The notes beneath the pieces were generated by a model, which made no database searches, had not been told where the DNA came from, and saw nothing but the letters and a program-made list of their open reading frames with translations. A program made the position numbers and the translations under genes. Below are positions 53,010-61,210 of a DNA stretch of 64,000 bases, in pieces. This DNA is from Ilyomonas sp965277535 (GTDB taxonomy: Bacteria > Bacteroidota > Bacteroidia > Chitinophagales > Chitinophagaceae): positions 2,418,001 through 2,482,000 of the forward strand of contig OZ255825.1 in NCBI GenBank assembly GCA_965277535.1, given 5' to 3'. The first letter of the stretch is position 1; every line of letters begins with the position of its first letter.

Positions 53010-53600
53010 TTATTTGATAGGAGTTGTGGGATCGTTGTCTGAAACATTTTTGACACCATTCCAGCCAAAAGTATAAGAGGTGCCCGGAGAGCCGTCGGGG
53101 TTGACAGTGAACGCTGTGATTACTTTTCCGCCATACTCAACCGAATAATTTTCAATGATGCCCGGACAGTTGCCCGAACAGGTAGCGGCTGCTCTCTGTA
53201 TGCTTTTGAATGCCACCAGTTTTAAGGTAACCCTGTACACCAATTGATCTGCCCCACCCGCGGAATTGTAAAAGTTGAATTGAACAAATTTAAAAGATGT
53301 ACCGGAAGCCATCAGTTGAAAAAATTTCGGCGAGTTGGCACCCACAGGCTTTGAAAATGTTGTTGGATTGAAAGCTACCTTACCAGCCCCGGCGCCTGTA
53401 GATTGGCTGCCTATGTTGAGCGTTTGTTCATCGTTATCTGCATAGGTGGTAAGCGGGATTTCACCTTTGTGTGCTTCACTGGTGCCTTCTTCTACCAATG
53501 TTGTGTTATCGTAAAACGTAAACTTTGCGTACACTTTGAGTTGGGCGTGGCAAATAGTAAATAAAAAAAGGCAAAACAACGAGGTAAAAATTGTTTTCAT
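53010..53600 (-). CDS. Hcp-like protein with an N-terminal signal peptide
   Basis: A 196-aa protein. Residues 1-19 are a signal peptide (MKTIFTSLFCLFLFTICHA). The rest fits the Hcp/tube fold: TSEAHKGEIPLTTYADNDEQ, GAGAGKVAFNPTTFSKPVG, SPKFFQLMASGTSF and VEYGGKVITAF, corresponding to H-K-G-x-I, G-x-G-K-V-x-F and SP-x-F blocks of Hcp. Classical Hcp is cytoplasmic and loaded by T6SS; a secretory peptide means this one is exported by Sec. No T6SS genes are near. A TACCTTTG box lies at 53626-53633. Confidence 0.72.
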   Translation of the reverse strand: MKTIFTSLFCLFLFTICHAQLKVYAKFTFYDNTTLVEEGTSEAHKGEIPLTTYADNDEQTLNIGSQSTGAGAGKVAFNPTTFSKPVGANSPKFFQLMASGTSFKFVQFNFYNSAGGADQLVYRVTLKLVAFKSIQRAAATCSGNCPGIIENYSVEYGGKVITAFTVNPDGSPGTSYTFGWNGVKNVSDNDPTTPIK

Positions 53601-53889
53601 GTTATGAAGTTGATTGGTTCCTAAACAAAGGTAAAGGAGTAGTTATTCGCAACGAAATTTTTTAAAGATAAAGAGCTATAAAGTTTTGGTATGAGATAAT
53701 AATGCCAGGTGGCTATTTTTGTTTTTGTTGATTTTTTAAGATGGAAATGTCTTATGGTTTGAAATAATTTTTGTCCGATCTGTTGTTCGAAAAGTTGTGC
53801 AGTGAGCTTTTTGCGTTGTAAATCCATTGAACAAACCTTACAGATTTAAGAACTTATCTGGTTTGTTCAAACGTAAATACATCTCCTGC
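53601..53889. other. intergenic region, promoter of Hcp-like gene
   Basis: It holds TACCTTTG (minus) at 53626-53633, 25 nt before the Hcp-like ATG. A 68-codon frame on the minus strand (53621-53827) overlaps this box and has no family resemblance, so it is not called. No other feature. Confidence 0.5.
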
Positions 53890-54930
53890 CTAATTCACCA
53901 ATATTTTTTCTAAATAAGATGTTTTGTCTTTGCTGTTTGTTAAACGTAAATAATAAATGCCTGCAGTTAAGTTGGATGACAATTGAAAGCTCACATTCGC
54001 ATTCTCGCTGTTTGTGTGCATTTCTTCCATTTTCAGTAAAGATGAACTATTGCTCAACAACTGGAGTTCATAGTCTCCTTTTTTCTTAATATTTATCTGC
54101 ACAGTACTGCCACTATGAGCAGGATTTGGATATACAACAAAAGTATTCAGGCGCAATATCTTTCTAACAAGTGAGTCTGTTTTTTCTACATGAGTAATGC
54201 GACGACAAACACTGATACCACCCATCATGCTTACGTAATTTCTCGTGATATTCGAAGTTACTATTACATCTCCCAACATGGCTTGCGAAGCAATAAGCAT
54301 AAGGTGAATTTCAGTACCTGCTTCATTTACATCCACCTTTTTTTCTAAAGTGGAATATCCGACAGAAGAAGCCACCAGTTCAATCGAATCTTCATTGTTA
54401 TGCAACTGCAACACAAACCGGCCGGAGCTATCTGTTACAGTACCATACGAAGTTCCCTTTTTTACTATTGAAGCATTCGCTACCATGTTCCCTTTTTCAT
54501 CGGTAAGTGTTCCATGCAGTGTTACCCAATCGGGTTTTATCATGAAAGGTGTACCCAAAACAACATCAGTTATTATTACCGGCTTGTGTTCTATACGCAT
54601 TGCAGGTTTAACCATCGTTCGCTTGCCAGTTTGGCCAAAGCCTTTTTGAAATAAAAGAGAAAATGGCAACAGGATTGCGAAGTAAAGACTACGTTTTTTA
54701 TGTACAATTGGTTCTATTAACGGTCGTGCTAATTGTTCAGCGTCGAACCGTCCACAGAGTTTGCCTTTGTGTTTCGCCAAAAATTGGAGAATCTGCGTAT
54801 CGCTCATCAAAGTAAAGTCAACAACTGATTGGCGGCACGAAGTACAGAACTTACCTGTTTGTGTATCATTCATGCTGCTCCAGTTTTGATGACAAGGTGA
54901 GGCAATGTGTAAGCTGGTTGGTTGTGGCAT
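53890..54930 (-). CDS. Cys-cluster / membrane / CarboxypepD-like / T9SS-tail protein
   Basis: A 346-aa protein with an unusual order. Residues 10-62 carry four Cys (13, 29, 32, 59) in CHQNW, FCTSCRQSVVDFTLMSD and LCGRF, a small metal-binding-like domain seen in Bacteroidota. A hydrophobic segment (about 81-97) follows. Then come a carboxypeptidase-regulatory-like domain (about 135-215, LHGTLTDEKGNMVANASIVK) and a C-terminal T9SS-type sorting domain (VVYPNPAHSGSTVQI ... GIYYLRLTNS). There is no N-terminal signal peptide, so how the sorting tail reaches T9SS is unclear. Function unknown. Confidence 0.8.
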   Translation of the reverse strand: MPQPTSLHIASPCHQNWSSMNDTQTGKFCTSCRQSVVDFTLMSDTQILQFLAKHKGKLCGRFDAEQLARPLIEPIVHKKRSLYFAILLPFSLLFQKGFGQTGKRTMVKPAMRIEHKPVIITDVVLGTPFMIKPDWVTLHGTLTDEKGNMVANASIVKKGTSYGTVTDSSGRFVLQLHNNEDSIELVASSVGYSTLEKKVDVNEAGTEIHLMLIASQAMLGDVIVTSNITRNYVSMMGGISVCRRITHVEKTDSLVRKILRLNTFVVYPNPAHSGSTVQINIKKKGDYELQLLSNSSSLLKMEEMHTNSENANVSFQLSSNLTAGIYYLRLTNSKDKTSYLEKILVN

Positions 54931-55090
54931 AAGAGTGAATTTTTAAAGAAGATGCAAACCGGAAAAGGATTACACAAAAAAGTATTGAAATTATTTTGTG
55001 TTTTTTTCAGGAATCGTTTGATAAGTTTAGCGAAAACTGTCAATGTTAAAACATTGTCACTGTGATAAACGAAGTAGTTGTGTGCAATAA

Positions 55091-55123
55091 AAAACCTGTC
55101 AGGTTTTGAACCTGACAGGTTTT
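55091..55123. terminator. CCTGTCAGG hairpin terminator
   Basis: A perfect 15-bp stem (AAAACCTGTCAGGTT and complement) with loop TTG and a T run on the minus strand. It sits 63 nt after the S10 peptidase stop. The same word forms the inner hairpin at 23716-23754. The rest of 54931-55185 has no gene. Confidence 0.85.
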
Positions 55124-55185
55124 ACAAACTTAATGCAACGGCTGTTACTTTCGGTCTTCCCCACTTTCCAACTCCTCGTCTGCTC

Positions 55186-56703
55186 TCACTTACTCGTACT
55201 ACCAATAAACGCAGCAATGTCTTTTTTAAACTCAGGCATTACCGATGGCTTGATGTACATCATGTGCCCCGCTTCGTAATATTTCATAGAAATGTTTTGC
55301 TGGATTTTCTTTTCTAAACCCATGTGATGAAATGTATATTCTGTTGCAAAAAACGGCGTTGCCAAATCGAAATAACCATTCAAAACCAAAATTTTTAAAT
55401 TAGGATTTCTACTCATGGCACGGGCTAAATCAACGGCTGTATTGGGCGTGGTTGCATCGCCGGTGCCTCTGCCGCCACGACTCCAGTTCCAGCGAAAGCC
55501 TTCCGCACTGTAAGCCGAAGTGTGATAGTTGAGGTTTTTATTCACTTTTAATTCATCGTAATAATAACTTAAAAATGCAGCCGTAAAAGGCGGACTAATC
55601 TGGTCGCTTTGCGGATCGGTAAACGCAAATTCGCCCAGCAAATCTTCATTGATGCCTTTATAACGGGCATCCAGCCTGCCTGCTACCTGGTTACTATCGC
55701 GCAACAATTCTTCAGTAAACTGAGGCTCGTTTATACGTAAGTTGCCTTTTAAAATATACTCTTTGCTCAAGCCGGTATAGCTACTCAACTTAGCTGCTAC
55801 GGTCTGTTTTTCAGCATCGGTTAAGGAAGAACCTTTGGCAAGTGCCGCAGCATAATCGTTCATTGCATAGGTTCTTACTTCATTTACAAACGATTCAAGA
55901 TTGGCAGGTTTATTAGCAATTCTGTTGTGATACCATGCCACCGCCGCATAGGAAGGCAGGTGCAGCATGTACGAAATATCATCGCCATCCTGAAACGTAA
56001 GTGTTCGCAAATCCAGCACCACCGATACCAGCACCACGCCATTCACTGCCATGCCCATGTTTTCCAGTAAATAATCGGCAATGCCCGCCGAACGAAATGT
56101 GCCGTAGCTCTCTCCCAGCAGGTATTTGGGTGAGTTCCAGCGGCTGTTATCAGTAACATATTGTTTGATGAACTGGCTCATGGATTTGATGTCTTCATCA
56201 ACGCCCCAGTAATCTTTGTTGGTGCTTTTGTTGATGGCATGGCTTAAGCCTGTGCCCACCGGATCAATCATTACCAGGTCGGTAACATCAATGATAGAAT
56301 TGGCGTTGTCTTCAACTGTATAGGGTGGTGGCGAGTTCGGTTCGGGATCGTTTACCACTACTTTGCGCGGTCCCAAAGCACCCATGTGCAGCCACATGCT
56401 TGACGAGCCGGGACCACCGTTGTAAGCGAATGTTACCGGGCGTTTGGTAGCATCAGGAGAACCATCGCGCGTGTAAGCTGTGTAACCAAAAATGGCAACG
56501 GCAGAGTCCCGCTCATTCTTCAAAACCATAGTACCTGTAGTAGCTGTATAACTTACTATGCTGCCACCCATTTTTGCCGAATGATGTGTTACAGATTTAT
56601 AAGGTTTTTGCGTGAGCGAATCGGGCATTTCAAAGAGGGGAAGCTGCGCAAAACTTTGGATGGTATAAACAAAAGAAAAGAAAACGAAAACAATTTTTCT
56701 CAT
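55186..56703 (-). CDS. S10 family serine carboxypeptidase-like peptidase
   Basis: A 505-aa secreted enzyme. The signal peptide is MRKIVFVFFSFVYTIQSFAQ. S10 blocks: FAYNGGPGSSSMWLHMGALG, the nucleophile in LLGESYGTFRSAGIADYLL (Ser in GESYG), Asp in LVLNGYFDLATPF, and His in YYEAGHMMY. These are alpha/beta-hydrolase carboxypeptidases that cleave C-terminal residues. The location is periplasmic or extracellular. It ends in a CCTGTCAGG terminator. Confidence 0.93.
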   Translation of the reverse strand: MRKIVFVFFSFVYTIQSFAQLPLFEMPDSLTQKPYKSVTHHSAKMGGSIVSYTATTGTMVLKNERDSAVAIFGYTAYTRDGSPDATKRPVTFAYNGGPGSSSMWLHMGALGPRKVVVNDPEPNSPPPYTVEDNANSIIDVTDLVMIDPVGTGLSHAINKSTNKDYWGVDEDIKSMSQFIKQYVTDNSRWNSPKYLLGESYGTFRSAGIADYLLENMGMAVNGVVLVSVVLDLRTLTFQDGDDISYMLHLPSYAAVAWYHNRIANKPANLESFVNEVRTYAMNDYAAALAKGSSLTDAEKQTVAAKLSSYTGLSKEYILKGNLRINEPQFTEELLRDSNQVAGRLDARYKGINEDLLGEFAFTDPQSDQISPPFTAAFLSYYYDELKVNKNLNYHTSAYSAEGFRWNWSRGGRGTGDATTPNTAVDLARAMSRNPNLKILVLNGYFDLATPFFATEYTFHHMGLEKKIQQNISMKYYEAGHMMYIKPSVMPEFKKDIAAFIGSTSK

Positions 56704-57028
56704 GCTGGTTGGTTTGAAGCAGCCAAGTTAGTGCTTTTGAAAAAATGGGAAGGTGATTTTTGATGAGGATGAATTTTTAATCAGCGCCAAAGAAATATGT
56801 GCAAAAAAAAACAAGTTAGATTTCATTATGTGGAACCTCTGTTGTTTGCTTATAAGTATTTTCCAATTTTTAAAGACAATCTGAGTCCATTAAACCATTT
56901 TGAAATATTCATTTTTGGATCTTCATTAAAAACAATACCGCCTTTTAAATTTTAATAAACCGGAATAATGAAAGAAGGTCTCAAGTAAAATTTTGGTAAC
57001 TATACCGATTTACATGCAGCAGAATAAA
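56704..57028. other. 325-bp intergenic region, nothing recognised
   Basis: AT-rich. It contains a degraded motif (GCAAAAAAAAACAAG near 56800) and no convincing ORF, promoter or terminator by eye. The STAS/HATPase operon ends at its right side. Confidence 0.5.
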
Positions 57029-57985
57029 TTAAGAATTTTCTTGTTCAATTCTTTGGAAAATTGCTTTATTGAGAAGTTGTTTTACTATAGGTTCCATATT
57101 AATGTTTCTTATAGTTTTATCGAACAGCTCTTTACCGATTTCAGTATATAGTTTTCCAATAAATTCATCTGCAAAACTACTGGATATTACAGGTATCCCC
57201 TCCCAATCCACATATATAGGATAATTGGGTTTCGCATCTATTAAGTTTAATGTAATTGTATTAACCTGTTTCCCTGCTTTTCTTGTACCTACACCTGTTG
57301 TTTCTTTACTTAGTTTAATGAGTAAACTATCTTCATTTTTCATTTCATAATGCGAATCAATTATATTTTCTGGAGCATAGCTGATACCATTAAAGAAAAG
57401 AGCTTTACCAATCGAAAACTTTTTGTTCATTCTTATCTGTCCGCTTACGCTCGTTCCTTTAAAAAGCTGTGTGCTATTCCCTTCTAATTTATTTCCCTGT
57501 CCACTTGCATAAAAAAAGCGCCCTGCGCCGGTAGTTATATCTAAAGACCCCCCAGACAGATTAGTAACTCTTAATGAACCTGCCAATCCATTTCCTTGTC
57601 CTGCCTGCTTATTTCTTGTTACTCCTTCTTTTATTGCTTCACCAATCGCTTCAACGTGATTCTTAAGTGTTGGAATACCTTCTTTTAAAGATGCTAAAAT
57701 TCCACGGCCAGAATCAGCTACTGTGAATGATATAACACCTTCCTTTGAATATGTAACAGCCTCCACAAAGCCGCCGATTTTGGATTCCGAATGATTGATA
57801 ACATTATCACATACTTCATACATTGACCATTCCAAAGCGGTCAACGTGTCTTTTGGAATAGAAATACTTCGTATAACAATATCCATAAAATCATTTGTTA
57901 TTGCTGGAACGTCTTTGTAATCATCGAATCGTCGTGTCAATAGTTGACGGTCATAACTTGTTTGAATTTTAAAAGAATCAGGCAT
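57029..57985 (-). CDS. GHKL (HATPase) protein with C-terminal STAS-like DUF4325 domain
   Basis: A 318-aa protein. Residues about 45-165 form a histidine-kinase-type ATPase: the N box is EWSMYEVCDNVINHSES, the G1 box VADSGRGILASL, and the G2 box GQGNGLAGSLRVTN. There is no His-phosphotransfer domain, so it is not a standard sensor kinase. Residues about 240-305 are DUF4325/STAS-like (PIYVDWEGIPVISSSFADEF, then IGKLY). This architecture recalls anti-sigma kinases and their antagonist joined in one chain. It lies 6 nt after the 98-aa gene. Its target is unknown. Confidence 0.82.
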   Translation of the reverse strand: MPDSFKIQTSYDRQLLTRRFDDYKDVPAITNDFMDIVIRSISIPKDTLTALEWSMYEVCDNVINHSESKIGGFVEAVTYSKEGVISFTVADSGRGILASLKEGIPTLKNHVEAIGEAIKEGVTRNKQAGQGNGLAGSLRVTNLSGGSLDITTGAGRFFYASGQGNKLEGNSTQLFKGTSVSGQIRMNKKFSIGKALFFNGISYAPENIIDSHYEMKNEDSLLIKLSKETTGVGTRKAGKQVNTITLNLIDAKPNYPIYVDWEGIPVISSSFADEFIGKLYTEIGKELFDKTIRNINMEPIVKQLLNKAIFQRIEQENS

Positions 57986-57991
57986 AAGGAA

Positions 57992-58288
57992 TTATGCCCA
58001 GTTTGTAAGTCTAAACAAAGTAAAGACCTCTGGTGATTCGGGCATACTAACGTTAATAATATAACCTTCGGTTCTTAAACTAAAAACGGTTGATATTATT
58101 GGTAACATTCCATTAGAATATGCTTTTTGAACGTTTGTGAAATTCAGGTTTAAGGGATTGTATTGTTGTCTTCTAAGCCATTCATTTATTGCCGATGCAA
58201 AAAGCACAATAATTGAGCTATTGATTTTAGCCGGTAAAATGATTGAATTATCGAAAAATCTGTATCTAACTCTATAGTTTGTAAGCAT
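57992..58288 (-). CDS. small STAS-like partner protein
   Basis: A 98-aa protein, MLTNYRVRYRFFDNSIILPA, ending LFRLTNWA. The pattern LNLNFTNVQKAYSNGMLPII, then LRTEGYIINVSMPES, is like the N-terminal STAS-like unit found fused ahead of HATPase/DUF4325 proteins. Here it is a separate gene coupled to that partner. The Shine-Dalgarno is unusually strong for this genome (AAGAGGTGG, 3-4 nt before the ATG). It likely binds or regulates the downstream ATPase. Confidence 0.7.
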   Translation of the reverse strand: MLTNYRVRYRFFDNSIILPAKINSSIIVLFASAINEWLRRQQYNPLNLNFTNVQKAYSNGMLPIISTVFSLRTEGYIINVSMPESPEVFTLFRLTNWA

Positions 58289-58379
58289 ACACCACCTCTT
58301 ATTGCATTGTAAATCAATAAATTATATTTTTTTAATCAAATTTTATAGGTAGTCATTTTAAACTCAACATACTTGTGTA

Positions 58380-58520
58380 TATCTTTGTGCTCACAATAAA
58401 GAGGATAAATGTAAGTTTATCCCGCCTGATTGGTTGAATTTAGCGGCTCAACTTAACGACTATCATAGACAAAAAAACATCGTGAATGCCTGCACATATA
58501 GTGAGTGCAGGCATTTTTAT
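58380..58520 (+). ncRNA. candidate small RNA with own promoter and terminator
   Basis: A TATCTTTG -7 box is at 58380-58387, predicting a start near 58394. Hairpins follow: GGATAAA/TTTATCC (58403-58409 with 58416-58422), GTTGA/TCAAC (58433-58437 with 58448-58452), and a strong terminator AATGCCTGCAC/GTGCAGGCATT (58485-58495 with 58505-58515) followed by a T run. There is no ORF of note. The transcript would be about 125 nt. I cannot match it to SRP, 6S or tmRNA. It is divergent from the STAS/HATPase operon. Confidence 0.45.
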
Positions 58521-58551
58521 TATCTTAATTCAAAATATCGGCAAAAACAAA

Positions 58552-59667
58552 TCACAACTGCAAGCCTACTTTCTTACCTGTTCTTGCCGCTTCATAAATG
58601 GCGTCAATAATTTTTAAATCTCTCACTGCTTCATCACCATCAACCGGCACAACGGGTTGTTTGTTATCAAAAATAATGGCTGCCATTTCATCCATTTGCA
58701 CCGTTTGATGTACAGTAATGGGTTCGTTAATTTCTCCCTTATCCGTTTTCCCTTGTATCGGTCCATAACCTGTAGCCGGATAGAGTTCGGCAAAGCCATC
58801 CAATCCATCTAAAAAGAAACGGTCTAAATTGTTCATGTTGTAAGTAGAAAGGCACGAAGCCACCACACCATCCGCAAAACCAAACTGAAACTGGATCGTT
58901 TCATCAACGCCTTCCCTAAACTTTTGCGGGTCGGTTTTGGTTTCCTGCGCCGTTACCCAAACGGGTTCTTCACCCACCATGTAGCGTGTGCCGTTGATGG
59001 CATAAATACCAATGTCCATTAATGAACCGCCGCCTGATAATTGTTTGTTCAACCGCCATTGCGTTGGGTCGCCAATTACAAAACCACACAAGCCCTGAAA
59101 GAAAGTAATTTTGCCAAACGAACCGGCTTTGCGAAGCCGTATGATTTCCAGCGTATGCGGCTCAAAGTGCATCCGGTAACCGACCAACAATTTCACACCG
59201 GCTTTCTTGCAGGCATCCACCATTTCCTGTCCTTCTTTTGCGTTTACCGCCATTGGCTTTTCACAGATAGCATGTTTACCAGCTTTGGCAATGCGCAATA
59301 CCGCATCATGATGCAAAGCGTTTGGCGTTATCACATACACGGCATCAATGTCGAGGTTGTTTTTAATGTCATCATAGTTTTGGTAATTGTAGCAATTCTT
59401 TGCGGGAATGTTGTATTTCGCCTGCCACTCTGTTATCTTACCTGGTGTGCCGCTGATAACGCCCACTAGCTTTGCTCTCTGGCACCCCTTCATTGCTTCG
59501 GCAACGCGCGTGGCATAGCCACCTAAGCCCAAGATGGCAACCCGAAGCGTTTGCCCATTGTCTTTTGTTTTTGCCTCTTTTTCGTTGGCTAAACATTGTT
59601 TGGGAAGATAAGGCAAGAGCACAGAGGCAGCAGTTATTTGCTGCAGAAACTTTCGGCGTGAATTCAT
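58552..59667 (-). CDS. Gfo/Idh/MocA family oxidoreductase with Tat signal
   Basis: A 371-aa protein. It starts with a twin-arginine signal (MNSRRKFLQQITAASVLLPY), so it is exported folded with its cofactor. The Rossmann motif is VAILGLGGYATRVAEAM; EKPMAVNAKEGQEMVDACKK (in parts) is the sugar-dehydrogenase Lys motif; later GGGSLMDIGIYAING. Members oxidise or reduce sugar rings with NAD(P). A secreted DUF1080 hydrolase is nearby, and the pair is reminiscent of 3-keto-glycoside metabolism. The stop is followed directly by the iterated motif (58541-58551). Confidence 0.92.
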   Translation of the reverse strand: MNSRRKFLQQITAASVLLPYLPKQCLANEKEAKTKDNGQTLRVAILGLGGYATRVAEAMKGCQRAKLVGVISGTPGKITEWQAKYNIPAKNCYNYQNYDDIKNNLDIDAVYVITPNALHHDAVLRIAKAGKHAICEKPMAVNAKEGQEMVDACKKAGVKLLVGYRMHFEPHTLEIIRLRKAGSFGKITFFQGLCGFVIGDPTQWRLNKQLSGGGSLMDIGIYAINGTRYMVGEEPVWVTAQETKTDPQKFREGVDETIQFQFGFADGVVASCLSTYNMNNLDRFFLDGLDGFAELYPATGYGPIQGKTDKGEINEPITVHQTVQMDEMAAIIFDNKQPVVPVDGDEAVRDLKIIDAIYEAARTGKKVGLQL

Positions 59668-59880
59668 AGGAAGATGGTTTGTTTTTGTTGAATAAAATGT
59701 TGTGGCAAGATAAGAAAAGCGATAGCTGAAAAAGTGATTTGCAACAAAAAGAAATGATTGCTTATAATTTTTTGTCTGCCAAAAAAGTAAAACAATAAAC
59801 CAATCGTCTTCCTTACAAATTACTTTCTAACAACGATAGGCTTGCCATTGATTTTGTATCAATTTTAAAATGGTAACAAC

Positions 59881-60018
59881 ATGAAAAAAACAATTACAAT
59901 TTACTCGGTAGTTATTGCCCTCTTCTTTTCGTCGTGTGCAAGTGTTTGTTATAAAGAAGCATCGTCTGTGCAACAAAAAGAAGTTGCCGTTCGCAGTGTG
60001 AACAATATTTTTAATTGA
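59881..60018 (+). CDS. small lipoprotein (45 aa)
   Basis: A short ORF, MKKTITIYSVVIALFFSSCA, with a lipoprotein signal peptide and lipobox (FFSSC, Cys19), and a short mature tail ending VRSVNNIFN. It is followed 12 nt later by the motif-built terminator (60031-60078), which supports transcription. Function unknown. The upstream gap 59668-59880 shows nothing except a near-motif at 59678-59688. Confidence 0.6.
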   Translation: MKKTITIYSVVIALFFSSCASVCYKEASSVQQKEVAVRSVNNIFN

Positions 60019-60030
60019 TGAAGAATTAGG

Positions 60031-60078
60031 GCAAAAACAAAAGCGATTATCGAGCTTGATAATCGCTTTTGTTTTTGC
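60031..60078. terminator. terminator built from an inverted pair of the iterated motif
   Basis: A 21-bp perfect stem (60031-60051 with 60058-60078) whose outer halves are the motif GCAAAAACAAA in opposite orientations, with a 6-nt loop and a T-rich right side. It lies between the convergent lipoprotein and DUF1080 genes. Confidence 0.88.
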
Positions 60079-60085
60079 ACACTTT

Positions 60086-61042
60086 TTATTGTGCCGTTAC
60101 AATCGTTATATTTCTAAACTCAATCGGTCCATGATCGCCCTGAAACTGCAGAGGTCCGGGCTTGCCTTCATCACTATCCAATGCACCACCGGTAATGCCT
60201 GGTATTTCGCGGTTACAAATAATAGTAACACCATTCAAAGCAACGGTAACCATTCTTCCAACTAAAGTAATATCAAACGATTGCCATTCATTTGCAGCTT
60301 TGGCAACTTTTTCGCTTGGCGCAATAAAACCATAAATGGCTCCAATGTGGTCAAGTTCAGAATACATGGTATCTCTGTCTTCAATCTGCACTTCGTATCT
60401 GCCACGCAGGTACACACCACTATTGCTTTCTTCAGGATAGCGAAATTCAATGTGCAGTTTAAAATCTGTATAGCTATTATCGCTCACTAAATTGGAGCCT
60501 GAATGCGGACTTTTTAAAACGCCGTTTTCTACTATCCATTGGTTGTTGCCTGTAGCGTGCCAGCCTGTTACATCTTTACCGTTAAATATCTTTACCGACT
60601 TGCCCCAAACCGGTGCTTTGGTACGTTGCAAAGAAGGGGCGCGAACGGCTGTGAAATTGCTTTGCGTGCCATTGGGAAACAGGATTGTGCCGCTCACTTT
60701 ATCGCCTTGCACAATGCCTTGTACCACCATGTTGTTGGTGCCTCCATCCCATTGCGGAGGTATGGCAAAAGAAAACGAATCGTTGTTTTCATACACTTTT
60801 GAAATAGGCCTTGCGCTGCCACCTGAGCCGACAAATTCACCTACCAATGTGCTGTTTCCTGATAACCAGATGCCCATCCACGAAGGTTGAGGTTTGCCCT
60901 TACCATCTACTGTAATATCCCATCTGCCAACGATGGGATGAAGAGCCTTCACATCGCGTGCATTGCTTTTTATCAAAACAAAAAAAAGAGTACAAAACAA
61001 AAAGAAGTGTTTGCGGAAAGCCATCGTTCGCATTGTTTTCAT
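60086..61042 (-). CDS. DUF1080 (3-keto-disaccharide hydrolase) family protein
   Basis: A 318-aa secreted protein from ATG 61042 (MKTMRTMAFRKHFFLFCTLF signal peptide); the open frame to 61558 is antisense to comM and is rejected. The C-terminal 190 residues have the concanavalin-like DUF1080 blocks SVKIFNGKDVTGWHATGN, FKLHIEFRYPEESNSGVYLRG (in parts), and GPLQFQGDHGPIEFRNI. The N-terminal 110 residues form a separate lipocalin-like beta domain (VGRWDITVDGKGK). Known members hydrolyse 3-keto-glycosides. It is divergent from comM. Confidence 0.9.
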   Translation of the reverse strand: MKTMRTMAFRKHFFLFCTLFFVLIKSNARDVKALHPIVGRWDITVDGKGKPQPSWMGIWLSGNSTLVGEFVGSGGSARPISKVYENNDSFSFAIPPQWDGGTNNMVVQGIVQGDKVSGTILFPNGTQSNFTAVRAPSLQRTKAPVWGKSVKIFNGKDVTGWHATGNNQWIVENGVLKSPHSGSNLVSDNSYTDFKLHIEFRYPEESNSGVYLRGRYEVQIEDRDTMYSELDHIGAIYGFIAPSEKVAKAANEWQSFDITLVGRMVTVALNGVTIICNREIPGITGGALDSDEGKPGPLQFQGDHGPIEFRNITIVTAQ

Positions 61043-61210
61043 GTGTTGGTAATGATTTGTGCGTGAAAGATAGAAATATTTGTTTGATAAGAGAAGATTG
61101 AGAACGATGAAGAAATATTGGCAAAACCAAAAACATATAATCTCAATCCAATTTCTTTTCATCACCCAAAAAATGATGTATCCTTGCTTTCTTACATCAG
61201 CCAAACAAAC

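Noticed and set aside
53621..53827. 68-codon minus ORF
   Set aside because: No family, basic/AT-driven composition, and it covers the promoter box of the Hcp-like gene.
58394..58520. SRP RNA, 6S RNA or tmRNA
   Set aside because: No GGAA-type SRP loop, no large open bubble of 6S, and no tRNA-like ends; so it is kept only as an unknown candidate.
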